Source: Priapulus caudatus (lineage: Eukaryota; Priapulida; Priapulimorpha; Priapulimorphida; Priapulidae). From it: 62,107 bases of DNA. Below the pieces are notes generated by a model, which had not been told where the DNA came from, ran no database searches, and worked only from the letters and a program-made list of their open reading frames with translations. Shown here in pieces: positions 31,039 to 44,100 of this stretch (within the stretch, counting starts at the first letter, position 1; every line of letters begins with the position of its first letter). A program made the translations under genes and the position numbers. The stretch spans positions 37,549-99,655 of the forward strand of contig NW_014577170.1 of NCBI RefSeq assembly GCF_000485595.1, in the 5' to 3' direction.

Positions 31039-31740
31039 ATGTTAAAGCTTTCGGTCAGAATGTAGACTACCTACCGCTAAACGATTTCCCTGTAGTTCCC
31101 AGCAATTACACTGCATCCATTTTGCACGGAACATCAAATCGGTCACTGACCTAATAATATTCACTGACCTCATCAGTAGTACCCATCCTAAAACTTGCAC
31201 TCACAACTTCTTGTGTGATTGCCACCATTCCTGTTCTCACGGTCGTACGTGTAGTTGTAAATAATCCACCGTGCAGATTGTGGCATTCCTGCGCTAAACG
31301 GCACCGGTAGTGTCTTGAGAAGAGCAGTTCGTATGGCGATGGCACCTCTAGCAGCTATCTGGGCGCATTACGGTTTACCATCAGTGTCAAATGGTTTTAT
31401 ATTACTGCCTGCGTAGAGGCAACGCTGACTGCCTGTGATGGGAACACTATTGAATCATGTTGCATTGTATATGAGAAATTATTTGTGTAACTGTCTAGTG
31501 TGACGTTAATATATTACATGTTGGATACGTTATTTTATCCATCGCTGTACAAAATATATTGTTGCCTTCTAGGATAAATTAAAACTTAAATTTCCACATT
31601 TATGTACAAAACGTCGGCGTTTGCGTGTGTTCCGTTTTTGTGTATCCGCGTGAAAATAAACGACATTCCTGTAACAACTCTCATGCGAAGAATTTTATAT
31701 AAACTAAATGCGTCCACTTACGATAGAAATACATAGATAA
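31039..31740. other. Intergenic sequence between convergent CNOT3 and MEIOB
   Basis: No gene is supported. The GTGTTCCGTTTTTGTG stretch followed by AATAAA at about 31655 could serve a longer CNOT3 transcript. The right part should hold the MEIOB 3' end. Confidence 0.35.
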
Positions 31741-31746
31741 TTTATT
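31741..31746 (-). terminator. Candidate poly(A) signal of MEIOB
   Basis: TTTATT on the plus strand gives AATAAA on the minus strand, 80 bases beyond the MEIOB stop codon at 31828-31826. Confidence 0.5.
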
Positions 31747-31825
31747 AATTTAATATTAAAGACATGTAAATTAGCGATCGGAAACACGCATCTACTACGG
31801 TGTAGATTGCAGACTACTGTTGATG

Positions 31826-34800
31826 TCACCAAGAACTACCCCTGGCGGGTTGCGGAAGAAGCTCCAGAATCTCTAGCGGTTTTGCAGGTTCGCATGCCAG
31901 TATTCTAACGAGCGGCGTCGGATGTTCGTAAGTTGGTAGAGAAGTCTGGAATGGAACCACACGATAGTGTGCAAACTTCATCTAGACAGCTTCTGTCACG
32001 GTCCAATTTGCACGGTGTTCAATTGTACAAATAGATAAAAGGAAATTCCACTCGTGAAGTCTAATGGACGGCGTTAGTTGAAGCCGGTTTTGCAAACAGA
32101 TTGCAAACTTAGCCACGCGTGTCACATGATTGGTTTGCAGATTGATGCAGGTTTAGTGATGTCGTAGTGGTTAGTTGCGATTCACGCACTGTGAGAGCAG
32201 GTGATGGCTTTTGTACTAACCTTGATGTAAACCTTGCAGAGTTCCATTAGATATTTCCACTTGATGGCCGTTTTCTCACCGTCTTCCATGTCCTTGAATT
32301 GTCCAGCCTGCCAAGACGAAACCCATTCATTCAAACTTCTTAGATTATTATGTTGTTACATTACAGCATGTTGGTGGTTTGTAAATAACTGGGTATCTAT
32401 TCGCAAAGTTGCGCAAGTAATCCAGTTTATGCGATACAACGTCGGAAATATCGTCCGACCACCCGAGAGGAAGAGATTCGTAACGGCGTTGCGAACAACT
32501 CGCTTACGGGACATCCGATCAGCGTCTCTGCCTGCGCGCCCCCGAGCCGCACGGCCCGTAGGGAGCCCGTGCGGTCAGACAGCTGCAGCAGCACGTCGTA
32601 CTGGGCCTGGGTGTCCGGCGGCTCCATCGAAGAGCCCATCGGGCAGTTGATGTTCGTGCACAGGTATGTCGCGTCGTCCGTTCGCTTCTTACATTGGTTG
32701 CTGCGGGAAGCGGGAAACGGGGCATTGATTATCGCTAGACTCGCAATGTACGGTCAGTCGGCTTTCGACTCTGCAATCCAAGGCTTTAGTTTACAGGGAT
32801 TTACATTACGTTTAAGGTGCCCGCATCATAAGGTGTGCAATGTTTGGTCAGCTTGAGATGTGCCATGTATTCCAGGGTTTTATTTTATACTGATTTACAA
32901 TACGATATGGTGCCAGCATCATAACAATAGACGTGCGCAATGTATGCTCAGCTTTAAATGTGCAATCTAGGGTTTCAGTTTATATGGATTCCCAATGCTA
33001 GCATAATAACTATAGACAGGCAATGTATGGTAAGGTGTAGATGTAGGTGTAGGTTGTGCGTGCTCCAGAATTTTACTTCGTACAGATTTAGAATACGTTG
33101 AGGTGCAGTTTGCTATTGCTTTTAAAACACTGTACTGTGAGGGCATATCGCAAGACTCATGCTAACATTAGCAATAACATATCCATACTCGATTATGGGC
33201 ACGTTTGTGGTATTAGGCATACATTTATACGTGTGAGAGGCATACGGCATGAGCAATAATGCTTCTGCTAACGATATACGAGCCCAAGACAGTCACCATG
33301 CAGCCAACACGCTCCATGCAGGGAACATGATGAAGTGAGTGGGCAACAGTTACTGCAATCGTTTACGCTCCCGACCGATTTTTTGCGTAGAAAAACAAAT
33401 TACCTACCAGCGAATCGAAACGATCCTGTTCAGTTGTCCGTCCAGATCAAACTTGGTGACGTAGGCATAGATGATGCCGGCGACATTGGGGTCTGACGCA
33501 TCACTCCGCTGGCTGTGCATCTGCTTAACGTCGTCCAGCGTGAACACGTCCTTGATGAGTGACACTGTAAGCAATGGAGCATAATGCAGAAATGCAGGGG
33601 TACCATGTGGCCTACAACACTCATATTTGTTGTTACAATTTACAAACGCCACGGTATAATCACAACGATTTGTGTGCTGTTAGTACAATAAGCATTGGTA
33701 CGGCGATAAATTATTAGAAGTTGCGTGGTTATTACTTATCGATGTAGATTATATAATCATTATCCTCTCAAGTTCATTGCAGGCAAGTTCCAATTGGCGT
33801 ACATCTAATTCTTAGTATGTGGTTCATTTTGCTGTGTGTAAATCCTGACTATGCAAGATATAGTGAGTGATCTTACAGTCGATGTCTTTGTCACTAATTC
33901 CAATGATGCTGTCTTCACCACTCAGATCTGCTGTCTGTGCCCATTGGTACAGGTTATGAGCCTCCTTAGTGTCTGGTAATCCAATCGTAAGCGATTATAC
34001 ATGCTTTACAATTTACAACTATACCATGAAATAGTTTACACACGCACACACGCACACACACGCACACACACATTTATATATATATATATATAATATATCA
34101 AATTAATAAATTGACAATCATGTTCTCAATAATATTATAGATATGATTATATTATAATAGCATAAGAAGTGGATTCTCTTCCTGTTTTATACTGAACCAT
34201 ACATGGTGTTTTTTTCTCATATAGTTTTACACACCTGGATTAACAGTGAAGATTGTCTTGCTATCACACGTCCCAACCATCGCCTTTCTGTAGTTGTCAT
34301 ACGACACTTTTACGTCTGCTGCGAATACCACTGGAATACAAGCAAATTTGTCAGTAAAAGACGGTAAAAGATATTTAAAAATTGGGTGTGCATACCATGC
34401 TTCTACAGTTGCATGGGTTGTTTAGATATTAAAACGCACGTTACCATTATTCAACACATAACCTATCCACTTACGGCACCATGTCTTCCCTATTGCTCAT
34501 ATGACTATGAAAAACAGATAAAGCAAGATTATTTTTATTGGCTTCACTGCGAATAGCCAACAGCGTAGCTACGGCAGTCATAATAATTGTGCCTGCTCAT
34601 AAACTAGATGCAGATATTTGTTGCTACGCAGTTTCTAACAGGCAAATGAGCTAGCTTACCATATTCCTTTGGGCACCATGTCAGTGCAAAGTTTATGTTT
34701 GCTTCATCCCAGCTGCCAAAAATAATTAATATTAGTATTTTACATGAAAAATGCTATCAAACCTGTGTTAACAGTTGCCTCTGAAGAATTGGCACCTATG

Positions 34801-37509
34801 TATAAAGGGGACACTTGATATTTCACGCGAGAGCCACGTACGGTATACAGTGAAAACACCCCAATAGGCCAGACAACTGTCTATAAAGGACACATTTTAG
34901 AATTTCCCCTTTGGTGACCGACATATACAGGTTTCACTTTATATCCATACATAGATATAATCATAGCTCTGTAGATACTGTGAGCAATAGGATGCACTAT
35001 AAATTACCCACAAACATATTGTACGGTATCAGGGTTCTCCAAGCTTTTAAATTATAGCATGGGGGTGCTACTCACTGCTAGGGGGGGGGGATGCCCCCCG
35101 GAAAAATTTTTAATTGTAGAAGCTCTGAGATGCAATCTGGGACACTGTGTGTAAATTTGAAGCACTGCATGTGGGGTGAAAATGTTTGTTTTGCATGGGC
35201 AAAGCCATAGGAAAACCATAGGAAAATTCATAGGAAACCCATAGGAAAACCATAGGAAAACCATAGGAAAACCATAGGAAAACCATAGGAAAACCATAGG
35301 AAAATTCAAAATAATTATTTCTTGATGAGCAAGAAAACACTCGGATTTGAAAATGAACATTATTGTGCCAGCTAGCCTACACCAGTTGGTTGGGATTAAT
35401 TGTCAGTTCAGATGCAAAATATTGAAAGCAAAAGGTTATACACTATAGATTAATTTTGGTACTATAACACGTGTATATAAGATAGCCGAGTCGGTTTAGA
35501 GTTAGTGTTAGGGTTAGGAATAGGGAGACTGTTTGTACTTGTGTGTGGGACTGCCGCAACCGTAGCATCGAGACCAATGTGTATTAATTGTTTGAACTTC
35601 TTGTGTATACACCAGCATGGCGGCTATATTTAGCGTGGCGGGTGCATTTTAGGATGGCGGGGCTCGACGATAGGCCAGGCTATAAGTGCCCTTGGAGAAC
35701 CCTGGGTATATATACCGTCATGACAATTGCAAAATTACGTGTTCGACATACAGCGTTAGTGCAAAGGTTGTTGCAGTCTGATCGCAAAGTTTCACCTCAA
35801 GTTTCTTAATGGTTCTTCCAGTCTTGGTCTTGATGTCCCTAACTGCTCCCATCTATACAAAAAAAATATTAGTAAATCTAAAAGGTTTGATGTTTATTCA
35901 AATTATGCATTGATCTACTAATACACAGTAAACAACTTGTGCTTTGTTAATCTGAAAATACAATCAACTCTGTGGTTCTACTTCAACCAAAGAGCCTAAA
36001 CATATGTCACTTGCACATCTTACCAAGACCACGTACTGTAAACTTGTAGGTTTCCCCATGGCGATAACTTACGGATTTTACGACAGCGAGCAGGTTCACA
36101 TGCTCTCCCTGGAGCGTCTGCCCGTTGTAGCTGACATCGTACAGGGAGAAGAAGTCACTGCTCTGCTTGATCGGCAGGTGTAGCAGGTTGGAGAATTCCT
36201 GTTGAAGCCAAATACAAAAGATATGGAAAACTTATGGTCCCAATATTACCTGTACGTAGCATATTTATTTAGACGTGTGGAGTTCCCAGATAACATGCGG
36301 CAGAAATATACGTAAGCCTTCCTTGTCTGTGTTTCAAGACAGTTGCACGTACCTGTTGATTCCAGTCACTGCATAATTCGATTTTGGTATAATTTTCATT
36401 GGCTACCAAATGCAGGGAGCTGCAATATTTAATACATACAGCTATAAATGTTGCATTTCAGTTCTTTGCAACTTAATATTATAAGATTCAATTAATATAG
36501 GTACATATGAGTCATATGATATAGGGAATATGATTTATTTTAGCGTTTCTTGAGGGCCATACATTTGATGAAAAGATCAAATGCATGCCTACCTCGGAGT
36601 CCATGGCCTGAATCGCTCATCGTATTCGCTCTTTGGCTGTATTTGGGCATTTTGTACTGTCACTACAAATAAGATTGCAATTCAAGATTATTTACTACAT
36701 GCGCAGCATCAGCATGTTTATACATACAACCATAAATATGTTATGTATACATAATTCAATTCAACAAGTGAATTCACTGAAGTAAGTCTGTATTAGTATA
36801 GCAACTTCTGAAATTATTACTCTCCTTATAATATTCTATAAGTGAATTACATATATACCTATGTCTCCTATGTTGAAGTTTTGTGCTATGCCATTGATGT
36901 GGTCTTCACCTCCCCAGCAGGTTACATTTATGAAGTCCACTGCAGAATCTCTGATTGTAAAATTGAATACATATCTCTCTGTTCCTGTATCTGTGATCGA
37001 GAGAGGAGCAAATTAGAGTTAGCATGTCACACTTAAAAACCAGCAGGCTATCATGAAAGTTATTCTATTTAGTATTCATTTCTATAATGTACTATTGAAT
37101 CTAAATCTAATTCACCTTTTTTGCTTGCGACAGACCTAACTTCGCCTTTGGTTAACACGCATCCAATTATGCTCTTGAAAAGGAAAGCACATCAATGTTT
37201 TGTATACTGTACATGAAGTGAGTTCAATAGGCTCATCAACTGTTGATATATTCTGTAAGACTATATATTATTCAATGCTTTATAGTTCAGAATTGTGGAT
37301 CGTAAGAAGGCTGCAATATCAGATATAGATATCACAATGATACCTACAGTGTTTGGCAAGCCGGCACTGATGTCCCGAATGTTAACTCTTCCAGTTGAAG
37401 TAACACCACTGGAGTTGAGCTGGTTATAATTTGGATTCCTACTTGAGTACTGTGATTGAGGTTTCGATCCCTCTTGTTGAAAGTCTTGAAAGCGTCCTGA
37501 CCAAGCCAT
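31826..37509 (-). CDS. MEIOB: MEIOB, meiosis-specific OB-fold ssDNA-binding protein, 14 coding exons
   Basis: Coding exons on the minus strand: 37509-37348, 37173-37116, 36990-36859, 36662-36593, 36419-36353, 36198-36073, 35852-35752, 34712-34660, 34330-34235, 33972-33877, 33564-33408, 32700-32508, 32307-32221, 31945-31826. All junctions are AG/GT and in frame, giving 505 codons (human about 470). Family matches run throughout: TERYVFNFTIRDS and CWGGEDHINGIA (first OB fold), LPIKQSSDFFSL and VVFAADVKVSYDNYRKAM (central OB fold), and AGIIYAYVTKFDLD. A zinc-ribbon pattern has cysteines at about residues 373, 376, 387 and 392, then LLQLSDRTGSLRAVRL (third OB fold). MEIOB is an RPA1 paralogue that works with SPATA22 on single-stranded DNA in meiotic recombination in the nucleus. 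The start is the first ATG of exon 1 (MAWSGRF). The gene is divergent from the C17orf75 homologue. Confidence 0.95.
34035..34092. repeat. (CA)n/(TA)n microsatellite in MEIOB intron 9
   Basis: CACACACGCACACA runs pass into TATATATATA. Located between exons 9 and 10. No function is inferred. Confidence 0.85.
35206..35307. repeat. 11-bp minisatellite CCATAGGAAAA in MEIOB intron 7
   Basis: About nine head-to-tail copies of CCATAGGAAAA, two with ATTCATAGG variants. On the minus strand it gives FSYGFPMVFLW-like peptides, an artefact of the repeat. It lies between exon 7 (ending 35752) and exon 8 (starting 34712). Confidence 0.9.
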
Positions 37510-38112
37510 TCTGTTGAATTCTTTGGCAGATCTTTCTTTTCTCCCTAACCAGTTTAACGGCAAAGAATTAGTTGACGTTTCTTATGCACATTTCAAAATT
37601 TCTATAGTGAATGTGAAAAATGTGGCTTTCAAGAGTCTCATTAAGAATAAGTTGTTCTTTGTACTTTGAATGTTGTGTTATGCTATGAACTACTAGTACT
37701 AGTAGTAATAGTAATAGTAAAACAAATTATTGTAAACACTGTCAGTGTCGTGTAACGTGTCGACGTCGTGGCCGTGGGTGCCAGTCGGCAGTCCATTCAA
37801 GCATTCAAGTTTTGGCACTGTTTTGTTTAGTCAATGAATTACATTATGATTATGATCACGGCAGCACTAACCGCTAACGTCAGCAGTACTTGAATGAACA
37901 CTGAATGACACTAAACGTATAACAGGCATAGATATAGAATATAGATCTCCATTCCATATCTATGTCTATGAGTATGAGTATGATAACACCACAATAACAC
38001 ACACTTTGTTTGTGCTGTTGGACGTCGTCTGCTGACGGTAGCGGCAGACCGGAAACCGGATACAGATCTCCGTACTCGCAGCAGTTCGCAATCACTTTTG
38101 GGTAATTTAATC
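37510..38112. promoter_or_regulatory. Shared promoter region of MEIOB and the C17orf75 homologue
   Basis: 603 bp separate the divergent start codons. No other gene fits. The centre has an ACTAGTACTAGTAGTAATAG micro-repeat (37690-37720). Both 5' UTRs should lie here, unless non-coding first exons exist elsewhere. Confidence 0.55.
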
Positions 38113-41100
38113 ATGGCTGACAACGATGTGTTTCGTGATGAGAGCGGGAAGCATGTTGCTTTCAAGGAAGTACCGCGTTTTCACGCTCTCTATGCGTACC
38201 ATACGAACAGGTAACCCAAGAACGAGCACTCTGTCCAATTGTTTTTTTTATACATAGCCCCATTAATTCGTCTGCTAAACAAAATTTGCTTTGAAACGAC
38301 AACAACAATTACATCAATGACAATGTCAACAACAATTACATCAATGACAATGTCAACAACAATTACATCAATGCATTATGACAATGTCAATTAATGTCAA
38401 CAACAACAAACACCAACACTGCAACAGTCACTGCCACTGGGGCTCATAGACATAGGGTCTATGTCCCCCAGGGTACTGCCGGAACGTACCCTGGGTACGG
38501 TCCGGTATACCGGAACGTACCCTGGTCACTATTTCAGTATTTGATATGGTTAGGGTTAGGATTCGGGTTCGGGTTAGGGAGTAGGCGTAGGCGACTCCCT
38601 AGACTCGTTAGTGGAGTAGGCGAGGTACGGTCCGGCATATTAGATAGTACCAGGGTACGTTCCGGTATTCCGGTATACCGGACCGTACCCAGGGTACGTT
38701 CCGGCAGTACCCCGGGGGACATAGACCCTCTCAGCGCCACTGGCCAGTGCGTGGCAACAGATGTCATCTATTATCTACAGTCGGCACTTGACACGGGAGT
38801 GTCAACACACAATAGCATTGACTCATAACTATACCTAGCCGGCACAAGTTCCCATCTCGCTTGACACTACGTGGCGAGCATTTCGTATGGAAGGGTGTCA
38901 GGCTCCTCCACCGTGTAACAGTCGGAGAGCCTGGTCGGTTTAAACTATACCCAACAATCAACAGACATGGACATTACTAGCGCTCATAAGGTCTATGTCC
39001 ACCATGGTACCGGCAGAACTAAACCGACCAGGCTCTCCGACTGTTACACGGCGGAGGAGCCTGACACCCTTCCATACGAAATGCCTGGTAGCCTGAAAAC
39101 AAACTCCGAATTTCGTAAATAAAACAATGTATTACCACATTTGACCTCACCTGTTACATGTTTGCAACTATCGCATCACTTCTTAATTACTATTTACCTC
39201 AAAATACACGTTAAAATAAGAGCATTTCGAACAGCGCTATAATATTTGAACGTTGTAAAACGCCATACTGGGTGTTCTTATGTCTCTTTTTGTATTGTTT
39301 GTGCTTGTATTTTTTGCTACGTATGATGATATATATGGGAAAATGGTGGCGTTTTTTGAGTTTTATCTTATCAATTTATAAATAATTACTCGCTGACACG
39401 TAAATACATGCTCAGTGATAGCGCACATATAATAAATCGAGGCGTGGAAGTACAGAGAAGCGGTAAAAATCATAATAAGTTAGATAATTTTACGTTTAAT
39501 AGCAGCGCACGTCATGCCAAACAATATTCTATTGCGTCGGCTTGTGACCCTCTCGCCAACGTAATGTTAAGCGAGAAGGGAACTTGTGGCTACGCCAGAA
39601 CGTACCCTGGGTACGGTCCGGTATACCGGAACGTACCCTGGTAACTATTTGATATGGTTAGGGTTAGGGTTAAGGCCAAGACACACTGCAGCGACAGCGA
39701 CCGACTGTAACGACAAACGACAAAAGTCGCGTCGACTGGCGCAAACACTGCAGCGACAGCGACCGACGTTAGGTCAAAGTTCACCCAGCACTCGCCACTG
39801 TAGTACACATCATCACATGAACAAACGGCAAAAACTCATGCTGCTGCTTTTAAATAACAGGCTGCAAAAACTCTCTAGGCATAAGGATGATCCGATAAGA
39901 TAATAAAGTAAAAGATACGCAGCAAATTATCATGTACTGTACGTACTGTGTCTAGCTTGCCACAGGCCCACAGCTTGCACGCTTTGGTTAGACTGGTTCG
40001 CGGCCCCATTGTTTGTGACATGCGTCGCGAGTTTAGCTAGCATTATAGGTTATTTATGACGTAATCGTAATGTCACGTGCCGATGGAAACGGCTGCGATT
40101 GGCTATTTGTAAAGTATCGCTGGCGACTGTCACTGGAGAATAGAAACGTTTCTAAATATTTTTGTCGTCGAGGTTGTCCCCGGTCGTTGTCGCGTGTGTG
40201 CAATGGCTCATAGGAAACAATAGTTTCTAATTTTCTGAAAAGTCGTTTGTCGTTACGATCGGTCGCTGTCGCTGCAGTGTGTCTTGGCCTTTAGGGTTGG
40301 ATTTAGGGTTAGGGAGTAGGCGACTCCCTAGACTCGTTAGTGGAGTAGGCGAGGTACGGTCCGGCATATTAGATAGTACCAGGAGTAAGATAATATAGGA
40401 TAATAAGATATATATATAATCCTATATTATCTTACTCCTGATAGTACCAGGGTATGTTCCGGTATACCGGACGGTCCAGACCGTACCCAGGGTACGTTCC
40501 GGCAGTACCCTGGGGGACATAGACCCTCTCAGCATTACTAGCTGCTGCCACGTGACGTAAGTGAGGATGCACAGTCTGCTGTCTGGCATCTGATTCTGGG
40601 CGTGCCTCACAATGTATCATTGTATGCGTTTATGATTTTTAGCTCACCTTGACATCGTCAAGATGAGCTATTGCCATGGGGCGTTGTCTGTCAGACGTCC
40701 GTCCGTCTGTCAAAATTTGGCTACGGTCAACGATAACTTGAGAACCGTTTGACCCACATGTTTGAATTGTTTCAAATTGCATACAGTTGTTACGCCTATG
40801 GGAGAGATGTGAACGTCCTATTTTGGAGCACACCAGTTAGCCTACTTTCGAGCCACGCCCACTTTTTGGCAAAAATGGAAATGGCCATAAGTCAGTTCAG
40901 GTTCAACGGATTTTGCTAATTTTTGGTATGTGAATGAATAAGGACTGGCCCCAAACCATATCACAGGGCTTTTGATATTTAAAAAAAATTATTTAAATTA
41001 GGTAGATTTTGGCAATTTCACTATGCATTTCAGTGTGTGGCTACGGTCAACGATAACTCAAGAACTGTTTGACCCACATGTTTCAAATTGCATACAGTTG

Positions 41101-44100
41101 TTACTCCTATGGGACAGATTTGAACGTCCTATTTTGGAGCACGCCAATCGACCTACTTTTGAGCCACGCCCACTTTTTGGCAAAAATGGAAATGGTCATA
41201 AGTCAGTTCAGGTTCAACGGATTTTGCTCATTTTTGGTATGTGAATGAATAAGGACTGGCCCCAAAACATATCACACGGATTTTGACATTTAAAAAAAAT
41301 TATGCAAATTAGGTAGATTTTGGCAATTTTACTATGCATTTCAGTGTCTGCCTACGGTCAACGATAACACAAGAACAGTTTGACCCACATGTTTCAAATT
41401 GCATACAGTTGTTACTCCTATGGGAGAGATTTGATCGTCCTATTTTGGAGCATGCCAGTCGACCTACTTTCGAGCCACGCCCACTTTTTGGCAAAAATGA
41501 AAATGGCCATCTAGATTCATTCGATTTTGCTAAATTTACCTATACCTACCTACCTAATCATATCTACGTGTAATATTGTGTTTTAGATTCTTCGTTACAG
41601 TAATTTGACTGGAATATTTTATTGCTTTTATTTGCACGATAATCAAAAACCAAAATGGCGATCATTTAGGCGTAACGCCATCTCTCGCCCAGATTTCAGA
41701 CTTTCAGATCTGAAACGTTTATTTTAGCATCAAAACTAACCCTGAAACAAAGCAGTGAAATTTCTATAAGTATAAAACGGGGAATAAGGACATTTGATCA
41801 CATTTCGGTTCGTCATAAATGAAACACTTACCAAATTTTAAATATCATCTCCCTCCTCTATCACACCCACGATGAGCTATAGTGTCATTGACACTTTCAT
41901 TCCATTATACCTCCTGTCACCTTGATGGCGATTATAGTCATGGTCATATCTTATCGCGTCCACTAGGCGCCTTTCGTTAAACATCACAATCGTTTATATC
42001 GATTAAGTTTACAGTTGAGGTCTAACTAACCAAGTAATGCTAACACAAGGCTCGACACTAACTTTTTTTTTCAGTGGCCCGATCGGGCCACCAAAATCAT
42101 TGATTTTCAATTTTTGGTGGCCCGAAAATGAAATCTGGTGGCCCGAAAAAAAAAACAAAGAAAAACATTATAAATCTTTATTTCAATCTCGTATTGTATA
42201 TTATTTGAAAATTGGGCCGTCTGATGCACTTGCACAAGTCTTTAAACAAACCCCACACAATGGCACACACGGACATTGATGATTGAGGCATACATTTGAA
42301 TTATCCATTCCACGGCATCAAATTTTCACCAGAATCTTGCATACCGTTTTTCTACTTTCACTCATTATTTATCTAAACACGCGCGTGCACATGCTATCGA
42401 TCAGTTCAGACGTTCAAGAAGATCAAAGTCACAGAGCATGCAAATATTAAAACAAGTAACTGTAATAAAACAACAACACATTGGCTTTTCATGTTAAAAT
42501 AAAACATATACATTTAATCTTGATTTAATCTCATGAAAGTTAAAATGTCTGGCAGGCTTTGAAACTGTAAAAATAAAATATTGTAGNNNNNNNNNNNNNN
42601 NNNNNNNNNNNNNNNNNNNNNNNNNNNNNNNNNNNNNNNNNNNNNNNNNNNNNNNNNNNNNNNNNNNNNNNNNNNNNNNNNNNNNNNNNNNNNNNNNNNN
42701 NNNNNNNNNNNNNNNNNNNNNNNNNNNNNNNNNNNNNNNNNNNNNNNNNNNNNNNNNNNNNNNNNNNNNNNNNNNNNNNNNNNNNNNNNNNNNNNNNNNN
42801 NNNNNNNNNNNNNNNNNNNNNNNNNNNNNNNNNNNNNNNNNNNNNNNNNNNNNNNNNNNNNNNNNNNNNNNNNNNNNNNNNNNNNNNNNNNNNNNNNNNN
42901 NNNNNNNNNNNNNNNNNNNNNNNNNNNNNNNNNNNNNNNNNNNNNNNNNNNNNNNNNNNNNNNNNNNNNNNNNNNNNNNNNNNNNNNNNNNNNNNNNNNN
43001 NNNNNNNNNNNNNNNNNNNNNNNNNNNNNNNNNNNNNNNNNNNNNNNNNNNNNNNNNNNNNNNNNNNNNNNNNNNNNNNNNNNNNNNNNNNNNNNNNNNN
43101 NNNNNNNNNNNNNNNNNNNNNNNNNNNNNNNNNNNNNNNNNNNNNNNNNNNNNNNNNNNNNNNNGACGGGGGTATAAACACGCGCGTCTAACACAATAAC
43201 GTGGCTTGTTGCAGCCGCAGTAGACGATCGATCGATAAACCGTGCGCCCGCCGTGTATGCCCGCGGTAGAATGCTGCACGTGCGTACGTGTGCCCTCGCT
43301 CCGCGAATTGCTCGCTCTCTTTTGAATGAGATTAGCACGTAAGAAACAATTATTTTTATCACATAGACACTTTGAAATTTTAGTGGCCCGGTCGGGCCAC
43401 CAAATTTTAACTTTTGGAAATTTTGGTGGCCCGACATCAAGTTTTGGTGGCCCCGGGCCACCGGGCCACCGCTAGTGTCGAGCCTTGGCTAACAACTAAC
43501 CAGGGGATGTCCATCAACTTAATCATGGCGCTGATAACTTTGATACGGAAATGTAGTCCTGCTTGAACAGGGTCCACACAGTGCTACATTATTTTATACG
43601 TGTTATTGGCAATTGCTTGTGCACGGGTAGGCACTGTGACTGTTTTCATGAATAACTAAAGATCTAGATATCTATACGTGTTTATGTACTATATGTGTCA
43701 CTACTAATCATTTACACAGTTCTAATAAGAACAGACCAATAAGTATGGTACAAATTGTTCAAATGTGTGTGTGCCAGTGCCCATTGTACTTTCATTTACA
43801 CTTGAACAATTTTGGCATTTGAACAACGTGTAATTGTAATTATAGTATGTAGTACATAAACACTGATAGTTCGGTAGCAGCATATATAACATTTATATAC
43901 TCTTGTTTCGTTCTCGTAAACGGCCAAAGTCTCCGTGAGCCCTGCCTCGGCCCTTTCACAATATCCTGTGTATTTTCAGACCCGATAGACACAGACATGC
44001 TTCCAATGTCAGTGACACTGTCACGGACAATGGAGCCGCATGCTCAGACCCGAGTTCCCAACCAACAGTGCTAGATTTTCTGCAGCAGGAGGAGGTGACT

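Larger units (their letters stand above)
38981..40533. mobile_element. Second MITE copy, split by three later insertions
   Basis: ATTACTAG at 38973-38980 and again at 40534-40541 brackets sequence that starts CGCTCATAAGGTCTATGTCC and ends GGACATAGACCCTCTCAGC, like the 295-bp MITE nearby. It is interrupted at about 39020-39601, at 39673-40290 and at 40381-40439. Removing these three with their duplicated target sites leaves about 282 bp, close to the 295 bp of the intact copy. This supports the nesting. Confidence 0.85.

Noticed and set aside
35052-35360. Minus-strand frame with FSYGFPMVFLW repeats
   Set aside because: It is the 11-bp minisatellite in MEIOB intron 7. The period is not a multiple of three, so it reads all frames in turn.
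37510-37563. N-terminal extension of MEIOB upstream of 37509
   Set aside because: The upstream codon is TTG, not ATG. The first in-frame ATG is at 37509.
42494-43461. Three long minus-strand frames
   Set aside because: They consist mostly of unknown residues across the N gap.
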